A program made the translations under genes and the position numbers. The notes below the pieces were generated by a model, which worked only from the letters and a program-made list of their open reading frames with translations, ran no database searches and was not told the DNA's origin. From positions 248,001 to 312,000 of the forward strand of contig CAWJWP010000016.1 of NCBI GenBank assembly GCA_963846495.1: 64,000 bases of DNA. The letters run 5' to 3'. This DNA comes from DASYQD01 sp963846495 (GTDB lineage: Bacteria > Acidobacteriota > Thermoanaerobaculia > Multivoradales > JAIOJS01). Positions 31,396 through 41,400 of this stretch are shown in pieces. How positions within the stretch are numbered: the stretch's first letter is position 1; each line of letters opens with the position of its first letter.

Positions 31396-32541
31396 TCAGT
31401 GCCGCAACTTCTCGTAGCGCTTTTCTTCTACTGGCGCCTCGTCCGCCACGACGCGCTTCACCAGCGTGTCCGCCGCCAGCGTGCCGTCGGGCTTCACGCG
31501 GTTGAGCAGCGCCAGCTCGGCGAGGCCGATCGCCGACGGGTAGCGCTCGGCGAAGGTGGCGAGCGGCAGCGCCTCGGTGAGCGGCACGACCTCCAGCCGG
31601 TAGGCGCTGGGCACCGTAACGTCGTCGGCTTCGCCGAGGAGGCTCGCCACCTGCTGCTCGTCGCTGATGACGGCGCGGCGCGGATCCAGCCCGTACGGCA
31701 TGCCGTCGAGCCGCCGCAGATACGCCTCGCGCTCGACGCGTGTGGGCATCTGCCCGCGCGCCTGCACCGCGCTCACCTCTTTCGAGATGCGCAGCAGACG
31801 CTTGCCGGGGTTGGGATGCGTCGACAGCCACGTCGGCGTGCCGCCGTCCGCCTGCGCCAGCTGGTCGAGCATCTCGAAGACGCCCGGCATCTCGCGCGGG
31901 TCGTAGCCGGCGCGCATGACGTAGCGGAGGCCGAGGTCGTCGGCCTGCCGCTCGTCGTCGCGGCTGTACTTGAGGAAGGCGAGGCCGACGCCGAGCATGC
32001 CGAGCTCGGCCCAGTCGTCGGCGTGCTCGGGGTCGAGCACCACCGCCGCGGTGACGACGCCTGCAGTGGCGAGGACCTGTTGGCTCTGCCGGTGGAGCGT
32101 GTGCTTCGCCGTGACGTGGCCGATCTCGTGGCCGAGCACCGCCGCCAGCTCGGCCTCCGAGCCCAGCTCGGCGAGGATGCCGCGCGTCACGTAGACGTAG
32201 CCGCCGGGCAGCGCGAAGGCGTTGACGGTGGGATCGTCGAGCACCTTGAAGCTCCACGGCAGGTGCGGCCGCTCGCTGGTCGAGGCGAGGCGCATGCCGA
32301 CTTCCTCGACGTACTCGGCCCAGTCGCCCCCGTCGTAGAGGCCGACGTGGGCGACGAGCTCGGCGTCGGCGTCGCGGCCCATGCCGAGCTCGGCCTCCTC
32401 GCCGAAGAAGGAGAGCTGCGGCCGGCCGGTGGCGGGGTTGGTGGCGCAGCCGGCGGGAATCAGCAGAAGCACGAGCGCGGCGACCAGCGCGCGTGTGGCG
32501 GCGGCGACCGCCGGCCGTGGCGACTTGGGACGTGGCAGCAT
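31396..32541 (-). CDS. M48-family metalloprotease lipoprotein (BepA/LoiP-like)
   Basis: Zn-dependent periplasmic protease of the M48 family, involved in outer-membrane protein or envelope quality control in relatives. 381 residues: signal peptide with lipobox LLLIPAGC (Cys32), zinc motif HEIGH at residues 138-142, third-ligand region SRDDERQADDLGLRYVMRAG, and PTWLSTHPNPGKRLLRI typical of BepA-like proteins. GGAGGG precedes the ATG. A C-terminal region of about 110 residues lies beyond the protease core. Confident as a family member; substrate unknown. Confidence 0.93.
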   Translation of the reverse strand: MLPRPKSPRPAVAAATRALVAALVLLLIPAGCATNPATGRPQLSFFGEEAELGMGRDADAELVAHVGLYDGGDWAEYVEEVGMRLASTSERPHLPWSFKVLDDPTVNAFALPGGYVYVTRGILAELGSEAELAAVLGHEIGHVTAKHTLHRQSQQVLATAGVVTAAVVLDPEHADDWAELGMLGVGLAFLKYSRDDERQADDLGLRYVMRAGYDPREMPGVFEMLDQLAQADGGTPTWLSTHPNPGKRLLRISKEVSAVQARGQMPTRVEREAYLRRLDGMPYGLDPRRAVISDEQQVASLLGEADDVTVPSAYRLEVVPLTEALPLATFAERYPSAIGLAELALLNRVKPDGTLAADTLVKRVVADEAPVEEKRYEKLRH

Positions 32542-32745
32542 CGCGGGGACCCTCCGCCCTCGCGGTCGCGCCGTCCGCCGGCAAGGTTGCGCCGGCCGGA
32601 GGCGCGGCTCGTCGGGATGACATCAGCTTAGCGCGGTGCGGGATTGTTGCGGTGGCAAGACGATGGCGAAGCGGAGCCGCACTGCGCGCGTGGGCAACGA
32701 CGCAGGGCGTGCCCGCGGACGTGGCCAGCGCCTGAGCGCGCGGCG

Positions 32746-34143
32746 CTAGAGCTGTCCGGCGCCGGCGGCGGCCGCGGCGAGCTGCTGGCGATAGGCGGCG
32801 TCGGCGAAGCGCTCGGGAGCGACGTCGCGCTCCCATGGCGGCGCGGCGCCATCGAGGTGCGCGGCGAGCAACTCGGCCGCGCCCATGGCGGCCATGATGC
32901 CGTAGCCGGAGAGCGCGGCGAGCAGGTAGAGGCCGGGCACCTGCGTGGGGCCGATCACCGGCCGGTTGTCGGGCACCTTGGTGTAGTAGCCGCCGTCGAC
33001 GAAGGGACGGCGCATGCGCTCGAGGTAGACGGCGAAGTCGGGCACCATGCGGGCGACGCCGCGCACGACGACCTCGGCGAGCCACGGCGGGAACGTCGGC
33101 GGCTCGGCGGGCTGATGCGGCGGCGGCACCGGCGCCGCGTCGAAGGCCCAAAGGAGGAGCAACTTGCGACTGCCCTCCCCGCCCTCGGGACGGAAGTGGC
33201 AGGCCGGCGGCAGCGGGCCGAGAAGGAACGCCAGCGCCGGGTCGCCGGCGAGGTCGCGGCGCTCCTCGTCGCTCCATTCCAGCGTGATCGGATCGTTCCA
33301 GATGACGAGCGGCAGGTGGCGCGGCAGCACGCCGAGGACGTCGTCGAAGGTCACCTTCGCGTGCAGCTCGCACAGCACCGGCAGGTCGAGGCCGAGGAGC
33401 GTCGAGAGGTGCGGCAGGCCGGGACCCGGTGCGAGCACGAGACGGCGCGTCGCGATGCGCATCGGCTCGCCTTGCGCACCGCTCTCGCTCGCCGCGACCC
33501 GCACGGCAGCGACGCCGCGCTCGTCGCGCTCGACGTCGACGAAGCGGCCGGGGAACAGCCGCACGCCGACGTCGCGCGCGCGCTCGAGGAGCACCATGCC
33601 GAGCTGCTGCGCCGACACCCAGCCGCAGCGGCGCGCGTGCAGCAGCGCCCGCGCATCGGCGGCGAGGAATGGATAGCGCGCGCGCACGAGGGCCGGATCG
33701 AGCGTGAGGTCGGCGCCGCGCAACGCCGGGTCGAGCTGCTCCCACGGCGTCTCCGGCCATCGCCCATCGTCGGCCGCGCCGCGATGGACGCGCAGCGGTC
33801 CCGAGCCCAGCGTCGCTGTGTTCTCCGCCGATGCCGCGAGCGCAGCGGCGCCCTCCTCGGTGCCGGTCAGGTACGCGTAGCCGTTGCGGTTCATCGCGAA
33901 GGCGTTGCCGGTCTCCGCGGCAAGCGCCTCGAGCCGCTCGATGCTGCGCCCCATGAGGGCGGCCATCGACGGCTGCGGCCACCAGTCGCGGTAGCACTCG
34001 GTCGACTTGTCGGACGTCACCGTGAGCGGCGGCTGGTCGTCGACGATCACCACGTCGCGCACGCCGCGCACGACCGCCAGCTCGTGCGCCGCGGCGATGC
34101 CGCCGATCCCGGCGCCGATGACGACCACTTCCGCGGAGCGCAC
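32746..34143 (-). CDS. FAD-dependent oxidoreductase (D-amino-acid-oxidase/DadA-like fold)
   Basis: 465 residues. The N-terminal dinucleotide site is VVVIGAGIGGIAAAHELAVV, followed by an acidic residue of the FAD-binding strand (VVIVDDQPPL). The middle (CGWVSAQQLGMVLLERARDV) and C-terminal (GGYYTKVPDNRPVIGPTQVP, LYLLAALSGYGIMAAMGAAE) patterns fit the DAO superfamily of amine oxidases. STECYRDWWP near the start is a characteristic of a subgroup with unknown substrate. GTG 34143 follows TAGCGT by eight bases on this strand, so I prefer it to the in-frame TTG 34164. Confidence 0.88.
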   Translation of the reverse strand: MRSAEVVVIGAGIGGIAAAHELAVVRGVRDVVIVDDQPPLTVTSDKSTECYRDWWPQPSMAALMGRSIERLEALAAETGNAFAMNRNGYAYLTGTEEGAAALAASAENTATLGSGPLRVHRGAADDGRWPETPWEQLDPALRGADLTLDPALVRARYPFLAADARALLHARRCGWVSAQQLGMVLLERARDVGVRLFPGRFVDVERDERGVAAVRVAASESGAQGEPMRIATRRLVLAPGPGLPHLSTLLGLDLPVLCELHAKVTFDDVLGVLPRHLPLVIWNDPITLEWSDEERRDLAGDPALAFLLGPLPPACHFRPEGGEGSRKLLLLWAFDAAPVPPPHQPAEPPTFPPWLAEVVVRGVARMVPDFAVYLERMRRPFVDGGYYTKVPDNRPVIGPTQVPGLYLLAALSGYGIMAAMGAAELLAAHLDGAAPPWERDVAPERFADAAYRQQLAAAAAGAGQL

Positions 34144-34323
34144 GGCGGGCGACGCTAGCAGCAATCAGCAGCAGCCGGTTTGCTCGCCCGTGCCTCGGCC
34201 CGTAACGTTCCGCTGGCGACTGCCGGTGCGCCGACGAGAGACACGGCGAGGCCTCGATCCGTCGCCGACCCGTCTGCGGTGATCGATCTCGAGACGCCGG
34301 CGCGCGTCAATCACACGAGCACC

Positions 34324-35520
34324 ATGACGATCCCCCGACGCTTTCCACGCCGCCTCACCGCTCCGCTCGTGCTCTGGCTCGTCTCCGCGGCTGCTGCGGC
34401 CGAGCCGATCCCGCTCGGGCCGGCGATTCACACCCCGTTCGGTCAATGCCCGGAGCTCGCCGGACGGCCCGACGGCACCTTCGCCGCCGCCTGGATGGGC
34501 TTCCTCGCGCCCGACCGCGAGATCGTGCAGGTACAGACGGGCGCCGAGCTCGGCAACGCTCTCGGCTCGCAGCTCACCGTCGACTTCGAGGCGGAAGGTC
34601 TTATCGCCGGCGGGACGGCCATCGCGGCAACGCCCGGCGGCTACACAGTGGTGTGGAGGGTGGTCAAGCCAGACCGCTTTCCCCACTTCGCGCTGACGAC
34701 GGACCTCGCCGGCATGCCTCTCGACGAACCGCAGGACCTGCACCGGCAGTCGCTCGAGCTGAGCCCGCGTCCCGTCGGCGGCTTCGTCTCCCACTGGACG
34801 GGCCTCTACGGCGACACCGTCTCCGTCCAATTGATCGACGCCGCCGGTCGCGAGACGTCGCGGCCGGTGAGGCAACCGGCACGCAACGCCGTGCTGACGG
34901 GCGTCGCCCACCGCCCCAACGGCGACTTCGTCGTCTACTGGCACGAACAGACGCCGAGATTCCCGCACCAGAACGCCGGCGTCAGCGGCCGTCGATTCGA
35001 CGCCCTCGGCCGGCCCGTCGGCAAGGTCTTCCGCCTGATGCCGCCGGGCGGCGCACCGCCGTCCCACGGCTCCTTTCGCCCCTTCCGGCTCGCCGTGGGC
35101 GAGGATGGCAGGATGGCAGCCGTCTGGGTCTTCGGGCCGGCGGAGGACGAGGTGGGCCGTGCAGGTCTGCGCGCCCGAGTGTTCGACCGCAGGGGTACGC
35201 CCCTCGGCCCCACTCACGAGCTGATGGGCGCCCCGGGAAATCCCGAGCTGATGTTCTTCCCGGGCGGGGTGGCCGTCGACGCCGAGGGGCGCGCGCTCGT
35301 CACCGGCGTGGAGATCGAAGGGCGGATCAACGGCGAGCCCACGCGGGCCCGTGCGCTGGCGCTCACCAAGTGGGGAACGGCCGACGGGGAGCCCTTCGAC
35401 TTCACCGGCGGCACGGATGGCACGTTCTGCTCCGACGCCGCCGCCATCGGCGACGCCTGGCTGGTGATTTGGCGTTCCATCACGGAGCACGCGACCTTCC
35501 TGCGCCCGTTCTCGCGCTGA
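34324..35520 (+). CDS. Secreted beta-rich protein of unknown function
   Basis: 398 residues with a signal peptide (RLTAPLVLWLVSAAAAAEP). The mature part has repeated units ending in VVWR, SHWTG, VYWHEQ, AVWVFG and VIWRS, spaced about 50-60 residues apart and each preceded by a G-G-F or G-x-M/F-V strand. This is the pattern of a beta-propeller of about six blades, as in many secreted proteins of this group of bacteria. No catalytic residues identifiable. ATG 34324 is preferred because the signal peptide starts there; the frame is open further upstream. Confidence 0.65.
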   Translation: MTIPRRFPRRLTAPLVLWLVSAAAAAEPIPLGPAIHTPFGQCPELAGRPDGTFAAAWMGFLAPDREIVQVQTGAELGNALGSQLTVDFEAEGLIAGGTAIAATPGGYTVVWRVVKPDRFPHFALTTDLAGMPLDEPQDLHRQSLELSPRPVGGFVSHWTGLYGDTVSVQLIDAAGRETSRPVRQPARNAVLTGVAHRPNGDFVVYWHEQTPRFPHQNAGVSGRRFDALGRPVGKVFRLMPPGGAPPSHGSFRPFRLAVGEDGRMAAVWVFGPAEDEVGRAGLRARVFDRRGTPLGPTHELMGAPGNPELMFFPGGVAVDAEGRALVTGVEIEGRINGEPTRARALALTKWGTADGEPFDFTGGTDGTFCSDAAAIGDAWLVIWRSITEHATFLRPFSR

Positions 35521-35572
35521 GCCGACACGCGGGTGGCGAGCCGGCAGCGCACCGCGGCTAAGCTCAGCCGCC

Positions 35573-36235
35573 ATGCGCGCCGTGCTCTTCGACGTCGACG
35601 GGGTGCTGGTCGACTCCTACGCCGCCCACCGGCGCAGCTGGCAACGCCTCGCCGCCGAGGAAGGCCTGCCATTTTCGGAAGAAGCGTTCCGCCGCGCCTT
35701 CGGCCGCACCAGCCGCGAGTCGATCGCCTATTTCTGGCCCGGCCGCTCGAGCGACGCGGCGCGCCTCGACGCCCGCAAGGAGGAGCTCTTCCGCGCCGAG
35801 ATCCGCGAGCGCTTCCCGGCCATGGACGGCGCCCGCGAGCTGGTGCAGGCGCTCCACGCCGCCGGCTTCGCCCTCGCCGTCGCCTCCTCGGCACCGCCCG
35901 AGAACGTCGAGCTCACGATCGAGCGTCTCGCCGTGCGCGGCTGCTTCGCCGCCATCGTCACCGGCCACGACGTCTCCCGCGGCAAGCCCGACCCGCAGGT
36001 CTTCCTCCTCGCCGCCGAGCGCCTCGGCGTGCCGCCCGCGCGCTGCGTCGTCGTCGAAGACGCGCCGCCCGGCGTCCTCGCCGCCCACCGCGGCGGCATG
36101 AAAGCGGTGGCTCTCCTCTCCACCGGCCGCCGCCGCGAAGACTTCGACGAAGTGAAGCCGGAGCTCGTCGTCACCTCGCTGAGCGAGCTCTCGCTCACGA
36201 CCTTCGAGCAGCTGCTCGTTGACAATGAGCCATGA
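35573..36235 (+). CDS. HAD-superfamily phosphatase (beta-phosphoglucomutase-like)
   Basis: 220 residues. Motif I FDVDGVLVDSYAAH (nucleophile Asp and DxD), motif II AVASSAPPENVELTIERL, Lys motif III HDVSRGKPDPQVFLLAAERL, and motif IV CVVVEDAPPGVLAA, all intact. The helical cap between motifs I and II fits the beta-phosphoglucomutase/phosphatase subfamily. ATG 35573 follows TAAGCT by eight bases. The stop overlaps the next start as ATGA, tying it to the 71-residue protein and the nucleotidyltransferase in one unit. Confidence 0.9.
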   Translation: MRAVLFDVDGVLVDSYAAHRRSWQRLAAEEGLPFSEEAFRRAFGRTSRESIAYFWPGRSSDAARLDARKEELFRAEIRERFPAMDGARELVQALHAAGFALAVASSAPPENVELTIERLAVRGCFAAIVTGHDVSRGKPDPQVFLLAAERLGVPPARCVVVEDAPPGVLAAHRGGMKAVALLSTGRRREDFDEVKPELVVTSLSELSLTTFEQLLVDNEP

Positions 36236-36447
36236 CTGAATCGCAGGAGTTCGTCGACCTGGTGAAGGCGGCTCGCCGCCGCTGCCTCTGGTACTTCGCC
36301 GCCGACGATCTCCCGGCCGAGCGCGACCTCCAGCTCGACACGCTGCAGCTGATCAAGCGCTACGGCAACCGCGACGACTACGTCAGAGCGCGCCGCCTCG
36401 AGCAATGGCTACGACAGCATTCCAGCGCGGCATTCTCCGTCTCCTAG
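36232..36447 (+). CDS. 71-residue helical protein, candidate antitoxin or partner of the AbiEii-like gene
   Basis: Small, charged and predicted all-helical (MTESQEFVDLVKAARRRCLW ... DTLQLIKRYGNRDDYVRARR). It starts inside the HAD stop codon (ATGA) and its last 43 bases overlap the start of the nucleotidyltransferase gene, so it is translationally coupled on both sides. No known family recognised. Its place directly upstream of an AbiEii-like toxin gene suggests it could be an unconventional antitoxin, but it is far shorter than AbiEi-type antitoxins and lacks a visible DNA-binding motif. Confidence 0.65.
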   Translation: MTESQEFVDLVKAARRRCLWYFAADDLPAERDLQLDTLQLIKRYGNRDDYVRARRLEQWLRQHSSAAFSVS

Positions 36448-37213
36448 CGCCGAGCCGGAAGGAGCGCGAGAGCTACGTCGCCGGTGGCGTGGCCCTGAAC
36501 ACGCTGCTGCGGGCACCGCGCCGCTCGCAGGACATCGACTTCACGACACCCGCGAAGCGGTGGCGGCGTCGATGGCGGCGGACCGCCGGCAGCTCGAGGA
36601 CGCGGGCTACGCGTTGGCGATGCTCCGCGAGGCCCCGACCTTTGCCGAGGCCGAGGTGCGGCGCGGAGCGGCGTCGACGCTCATCCAGTGGGCGCGGGAC
36701 AGTGCTTTCCGCTTCTTCCCGCTCGTCGAGGACGAGGAGCTCGGCCTCGCGTTGCATCCCTTCGATCTGGCAACCAACAAGGCGCTCGCGATGGCCGGGC
36801 GGCTCGAGGCGCGCGATTGGGTCGATCTCTTGACCAGCGTCGATCGCATCCAACCGCTTGGCTTCCTGGCGTGGGCGGCCTGTGGCAAGGACCCGGGCTT
36901 CAATCCGTTGTCGCTGCTGCAGGAGATGCGGCGCAGCGGGCGCTACCCGCAGGCGGTGCTCGACCGCCTCGATCTCGGAGGCGAGCGCCTCGACGCGCAG
37001 GTGCTCGGTGAACGCTGGCGGCAGCAGCTGACCGCGGCCGACGCCGTCTGCGAGGCGCTGCCCGTCGAAGCAATCGGCGCGTGCGTCGTCTCCACCGACA
37101 GCGAGCTGTTCCGTGGCGACCTCGAAGCGCTGCGCGCGGCACTGGCGAGCGGACAGCTCCGCTACCACCACGGCACCATCGGCGGGGCCTGGCCGAGCTT
37201 TCCGAGCTCTTAG
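36405..37213 (+). CDS. AbiEii/AbiGii-like nucleotidyltransferase (apparent one-base deletion)
   Basis: Nucleotidyltransferase of the AbiEii toxin superfamily, used in type IV toxin-antitoxin and phage-abortive systems. Seen: SYVAGGVALNTLLRAPRRSQ then DIDF (GG...DxD-type catalytic motif), and LHPFDLATNKALAMAGRLEA with RDWVDL, the family's second conserved block. Near 36542 the sequence reads GACTTCACGACACC where GACTTCCACGACACC would keep the frame (DIDFHDTREAVAASM), so one C seems missing. The corrected protein is about 269 residues. As given, the frame stops short of a normal protein. If the loss is real, the toxin is dead. Confidence 0.75.
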
Positions 37214-37229
37214 CCCAGCCGCTCCAAGC

Positions 37230-37616
37230 TCAGTGCACGCGCCCGTGGACGGGTGCGCCTTCGGCTTCGTAGCCGTGCGAGAGCACGAAGAACCAGCTCG
37301 CGACCTGGTCGCTTTCGGTCTCGGCGACGAGCTCGAAGACGTATTCGCCTTCTTCTTCGCCCGCCGCGCCCTGGACGTAGGAGACCTGCTCGGGCTCGAC
37401 GAGGATCTCGCCGAGGAGGCGCTTGCCGCGCAGGACTTGCACGATCATCGTCGAGTCGCCTTCGGCGCCGAAGTGCCAGTGCAGGTCGTCGTCGTCGTAG
37501 AGGATGGCCTCGGGCGTGCCCGCGCGGAGGATGCAATTGGGGTGGCTCGACAGCCAGGCCCAGAACGGCTCGAAGGAGAGGGTCGTCGGGTCTTCCATGA
37601 TGCGCGCGTCGGCCAT
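37230..37616 (-). CDS. Conserved acidic protein of unknown function
   Basis: 128 residues, acidic, compact, with no membrane segment: FEPFWAWLSSHPNCILRAGT, AILYDDDDLHWHFGAEGD and FELVAETESDQVASWFFVLS suggest a single alpha/beta domain. It is convergent with the nucleotidyltransferase gene. ATG 37616 lies nine bases after TAGGAT on the coding strand. I recognise no family with certainty. Confidence 0.7.
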   Translation of the reverse strand: MADARIMEDPTTLSFEPFWAWLSSHPNCILRAGTPEAILYDDDDLHWHFGAEGDSTMIVQVLRGKRLLGEILVEPEQVSYVQGAAGEEEGEYVFELVAETESDQVASWFFVLSHGYEAEGAPVHGRVH

Positions 37617-37699
37617 GACGCGGCGATCCTATCGCGCGCCGCTCGCCCGCGCCGCCGTGCGGTCGCCGCACGACGCCGCGCGTGCCCGCACAGCGCCGC

Positions 37700-38281
37700 C
37701 TACGCCGTCTGGTGCCGCGCGTAGATGGGCCGATAGCCGAACAGCCCCACGATTGTGGCGAGCACCGGCATCAGCACATTCTGCAGCCCCACCGGCAAGC
37801 CGGCGAGGTAGGTGCCCGGCATGATGTAGTAGCCGATGGCGATCATCTGCAGCTGGCTGGGCACGCCCTGCGCGTTGGTCTTCCCTTCGCGCGCCAGCGC
37901 GAACATCGTCGATAGCGCGTCGAGCGCGCGGTCGAGCTCGGCCTGGTTGGGCGGCGACGCGGTCGTCTCCTGCGTGTAGCGCAGCTCCTCGTCGCTGACG
38001 CTCCACGGGTGGATGTGCGGCACGCCGGGCGCCATCACCACCGTCTCGCCGGGGCCGAGGTCCTTCTCCTCCTTGCCGATGAGGTAGCGCGCGCGCCCGG
38101 AGATCACCGTGAAGCGCTCGCTCGCCGCGCGGTGGATGTGCGGCGGCACGCCGTCGCGGCCGCGGCGCGGCGCGATCGTCCACTCGCCGGTGAACGAGTG
38201 GCCGCCGGTGTCGGACGGGCTCTCGACGAGGTGGAGGCGTTGGCCGGCGGGCGGGTTCTCGATCACGGTGCCGGTGCGCAT
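37700..38281 (-). CDS. Cupin-domain protein with hydrophobic C-terminus
   Basis: 193 residues. Cupin motif 1 region PPHIHRAASERFTVISGRAR and motif 2 region GPGETVVMAPGVPHIHPWSV carry the expected His and Glu metal ligands. The C-terminal part (MIAIGYYIMPGTYLAGLPVG and VLMPVLATIVGLFGYRP) is hydrophobic and may be two membrane helices, which is unusual for a small cupin. GAGGAG precedes the ATG. Likely metal-dependent or a sensor; no substrate can be assigned. Confidence 0.85.
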   Translation of the reverse strand: MRTGTVIENPPAGQRLHLVESPSDTGGHSFTGEWTIAPRRGRDGVPPHIHRAASERFTVISGRARYLIGKEEKDLGPGETVVMAPGVPHIHPWSVSDEELRYTQETTASPPNQAELDRALDALSTMFALAREGKTNAQGVPSQLQMIAIGYYIMPGTYLAGLPVGLQNVLMPVLATIVGLFGYRPIYARHQTA

Positions 38282-38473
38282 GGCGAGCTCCTCGCGGTGG
38301 TGATGGTCTGGGGGCAATACGGAGCGTTCGCCGCGGCGGATCGGCGCCGGGTACAATTCCGCCGTTCCAGCCCGATCACTGTGGTGGCGACGTCGCTGGC
38401 GATGTGGATCGCGGCGGTCGCCGCCCTGTCGTGGGCTCGTCGCGCCATCCATCAAGCCGGGGAGAAGGGGATC

Positions 38474-41400
38474 GTGAATCGTCGTCCATTGCGGGGAAGG
38501 CAGCGCCGCCGGGCTCGCCGCGGGCTGCCGCTGCTGGCGCTGCTGCTCGGCGTCGCGGCGCTGACGCCGCGCTCGGCCGCTTCGGCTCCCGGCAGCAACG
38601 TGCGCGGACCGAAGGTGGCTGCCACCGTGGCCCCGGCACCGCTCTCCGCCGCGGAGCGCGCCGGCGTGGACCTCGCCGTCCAATACCTCTACGCCGGCCC
38701 GTATGCCTGGCAGCGACGGCTGTCGCCGGACTCGCCTTGGAAGCAGCTACCCCCCGCGCGCGCCGCCGCCGAGATCGCCGCGCGAGTGGGCCCGCCGCGC
38801 GCGGCCCGCTGGCAGCTCCAGCGCCCGGGTCCGCTGGGCGAGCCGGAAGCGGTGGTCTTCTCCGTCGAGTACCCGTCGGGCATGAGCGAGACGCTCTGGC
38901 TCGATCTCGTCGAGGGCGATGACGGCTTCGAGCTCCGCAGCGTGCGCACGCTGTCGGAACCCTGGCCGGCGCTCGACGACGATGGGGACAGCGAGGAGGA
39001 GCTCGCAGGCTGGCGGCCGGCCAACTCCCGCCCGCCCCAGCCGCGCGCTATCGGTCTCGTCGTCGCGGCGCTCGCGTTGGCCGCCATCGCGCGGGTCGTG
39101 ACGCGGCGGCGCCTGCCACGGCCCGGTGCAGTGGCGCTCGCGGCCGCCTGCCTCGCCTGTCATGGCGGCGGCGCGACCGACGGCGATGCGATCTCCGCCG
39201 CGGACCAGCCGGTCGAGATGCACGCGCTCGAGCCGCTGCGACACGGCCTCGCGATCGGCGCCAGCCCCGGCGAGCTCAACGCCACGCTGGCGGCCTCGCC
39301 CCGCGAGGGAACGGCGGGCGAGATCGCCCGGCTGTGGCGCATCGACCGTCAGGTGCGCGATCTCCAGCTCAACGAAGCGGCGACGTTGCTCGCCACCTTC
39401 CCGGACCCCGCCCCTTACCCGCTCGCCGAGCTGCTGCGGGCGCGGCTGGCGGCGCTGCGCGGCGTCACCGCCGCCGCTCACTTCCACTACGAACGGGTGA
39501 GCAGGATGGGAGCCGACGACGACGGCCTGCGGCTGGAGATCGCCGGCGCGATCACCGATATGCAGACCGATGAGTCGATCGAGCCCGCGTACCGCCCGCT
39601 CATCGACATGGGCACGCGGATGGCGGTCCCCTACTACACCGCCGCCGAAATGGCGATGGTCGACGGTCGCGACGACGAGGCCGAGGCGCTCTTCCGCGTC
39701 GCCTGGCAGCTGCAGCCGATGCCGCGCGAGGAGCTCTTCTCGAGCCCGCCACTCACCGCCGCGGTGGCGAGGCGGCAGCCACTGTTCGACCTCGTGCAGC
39801 TGCAGGCCGCCGACGAGCCCGCGATCGGCGGCGCGGTCCCCGGCGCGTTTCCCCTGACGCTGCCGCCGCGGACGACCGCCGCCGTCACCGGCCAGCTCCT
39901 GCGCGTGACGGTGGCCGGCGCGGAGCTGCAGGTGGCGGGGGGTGCGCCGCTGGCGCCTGCCGCCACCGCCGTCGAGACCGCCCACGCGTTCGACCGCCGC
40001 CGGCGCGACGGCGAGCTGGCGCAGCTCGACCAGCTGCAGCTGCAGGCGCGCGAGGTCTCGTCCTTCGCGCAGCCGGCGCTGCTCGAGCGCATCGAGCTCG
40101 CCGCCGAAGCGTTGGCCGAGGACGAGCGGTGGCAGGACCTCCTGGCGCTCACCGACCGGCTGCCGGACCTGAAGCGGCGCCTGCCGCCGACGCTGGCGCA
40201 GCTGCGGGCGCTCGCGCTCGTCCGCACCGACGAGCCGAGCGAGGCGTTCGCGCTGCTGCTGCGGCTGGCCCAGGACGACAAGCTGCACGGCCGCAAAGAC
40301 GTCGGCACCCTCTACCAGCTCGCCGACTCGCTGGTGCGGCAGCAGCGCTTCGACCTCGCCCTCAAGGTCCTCCGCCGCGCCAACGCGCGCAGCGGCCTCA
40401 CCGCCGGCTGGGCGCGCGAGAAGCAGGTCCTCATGGAGCAGCGGCTCGTCGGCGCCCACCTGAGCTACGCGTCGAAGCACTTCCGCATCCGCTACCCGAA
40501 GGTGGCGGGCTCGGCCTACGCGGAGCAGGTGGCGATGGTGCTGGAGGAGGAGCGGCGGCGGATCGGCCACTGGGTGCCGCTCGACGACCCCACCCCGGTC
40601 GACGTCGACCTCTACCCGCTCGGGGAGTTCCTCGGCAGCTACTCCATGGACATGCCGGTCGTGGGCCTCTTCGACGGCCGCGTGCGGGTGCCGTTCGCCG
40701 ACCTCCACAGCCTCCACCCGGAGCTGGTGAAGATCCTCTCGCACGAGCTCGCCCACGCCCTGATCACGCAAGCCACCGGCGATCGCGCGCCGAAGTGGGT
40801 GCAGGAAGGCCTCGCCCAACACGTGCAGATGGTGCAGGACGTCAGCAACCCTTACCGCGACCTCGACAACAAGGGCCGGTCGCTATCGCTCGCCGTCGTC
40901 GAGCACGCCCTCGACGGCTTCAGCGAGTGGCAGCTCGTCGAGCTCTCGTACGCGCAGTCGGTGTGGGCGTTCCACTACCTCGAGGCCGAGCACGGAGTCG
41001 ACTCGATCCACCGGCTGCTCGCGGCCTACCGCGACGGCGACGATACGAGCGAGGCCTTGCAGTTGGCCATCGGCATGGAGCCGCCGCAGCTCGACTCGGC
41101 GTTGCGGGCCTGGGCGGTCACCGGCGCACCGCGAGTGTGGCCCAGCAAGCTGCGGCGCTACGACGAGGAGGCGGAGCAGTTGTTGGTGCGCACCCCGCTG
41201 CCGCCTCCGCCCGCCCGTGTCGGCCCGCCGCATGCGCTCTCCCCGAAGGACCGCCAGAACCGCAAGCGCGTGGAGCAGGAAGCGCGGGCGGCGGCGATGG
41301 CGGCATGGCACGCCAAGTATCAGCAGTGGTCGAGGCCGCTGAAGGAGGCGTACACGCCGGTGCAGCAGGCGATGGCCGCCAACGGCTGGACGCCCGACGA

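Noticed and set aside
38009..38473. Upstream extension of the peptidase-MA frame
   Set aside because: It is antisense to the cupin gene and would put about 155 non-family residues before a clear signal peptide; GTG 38474 with a good ribosome site fits better.
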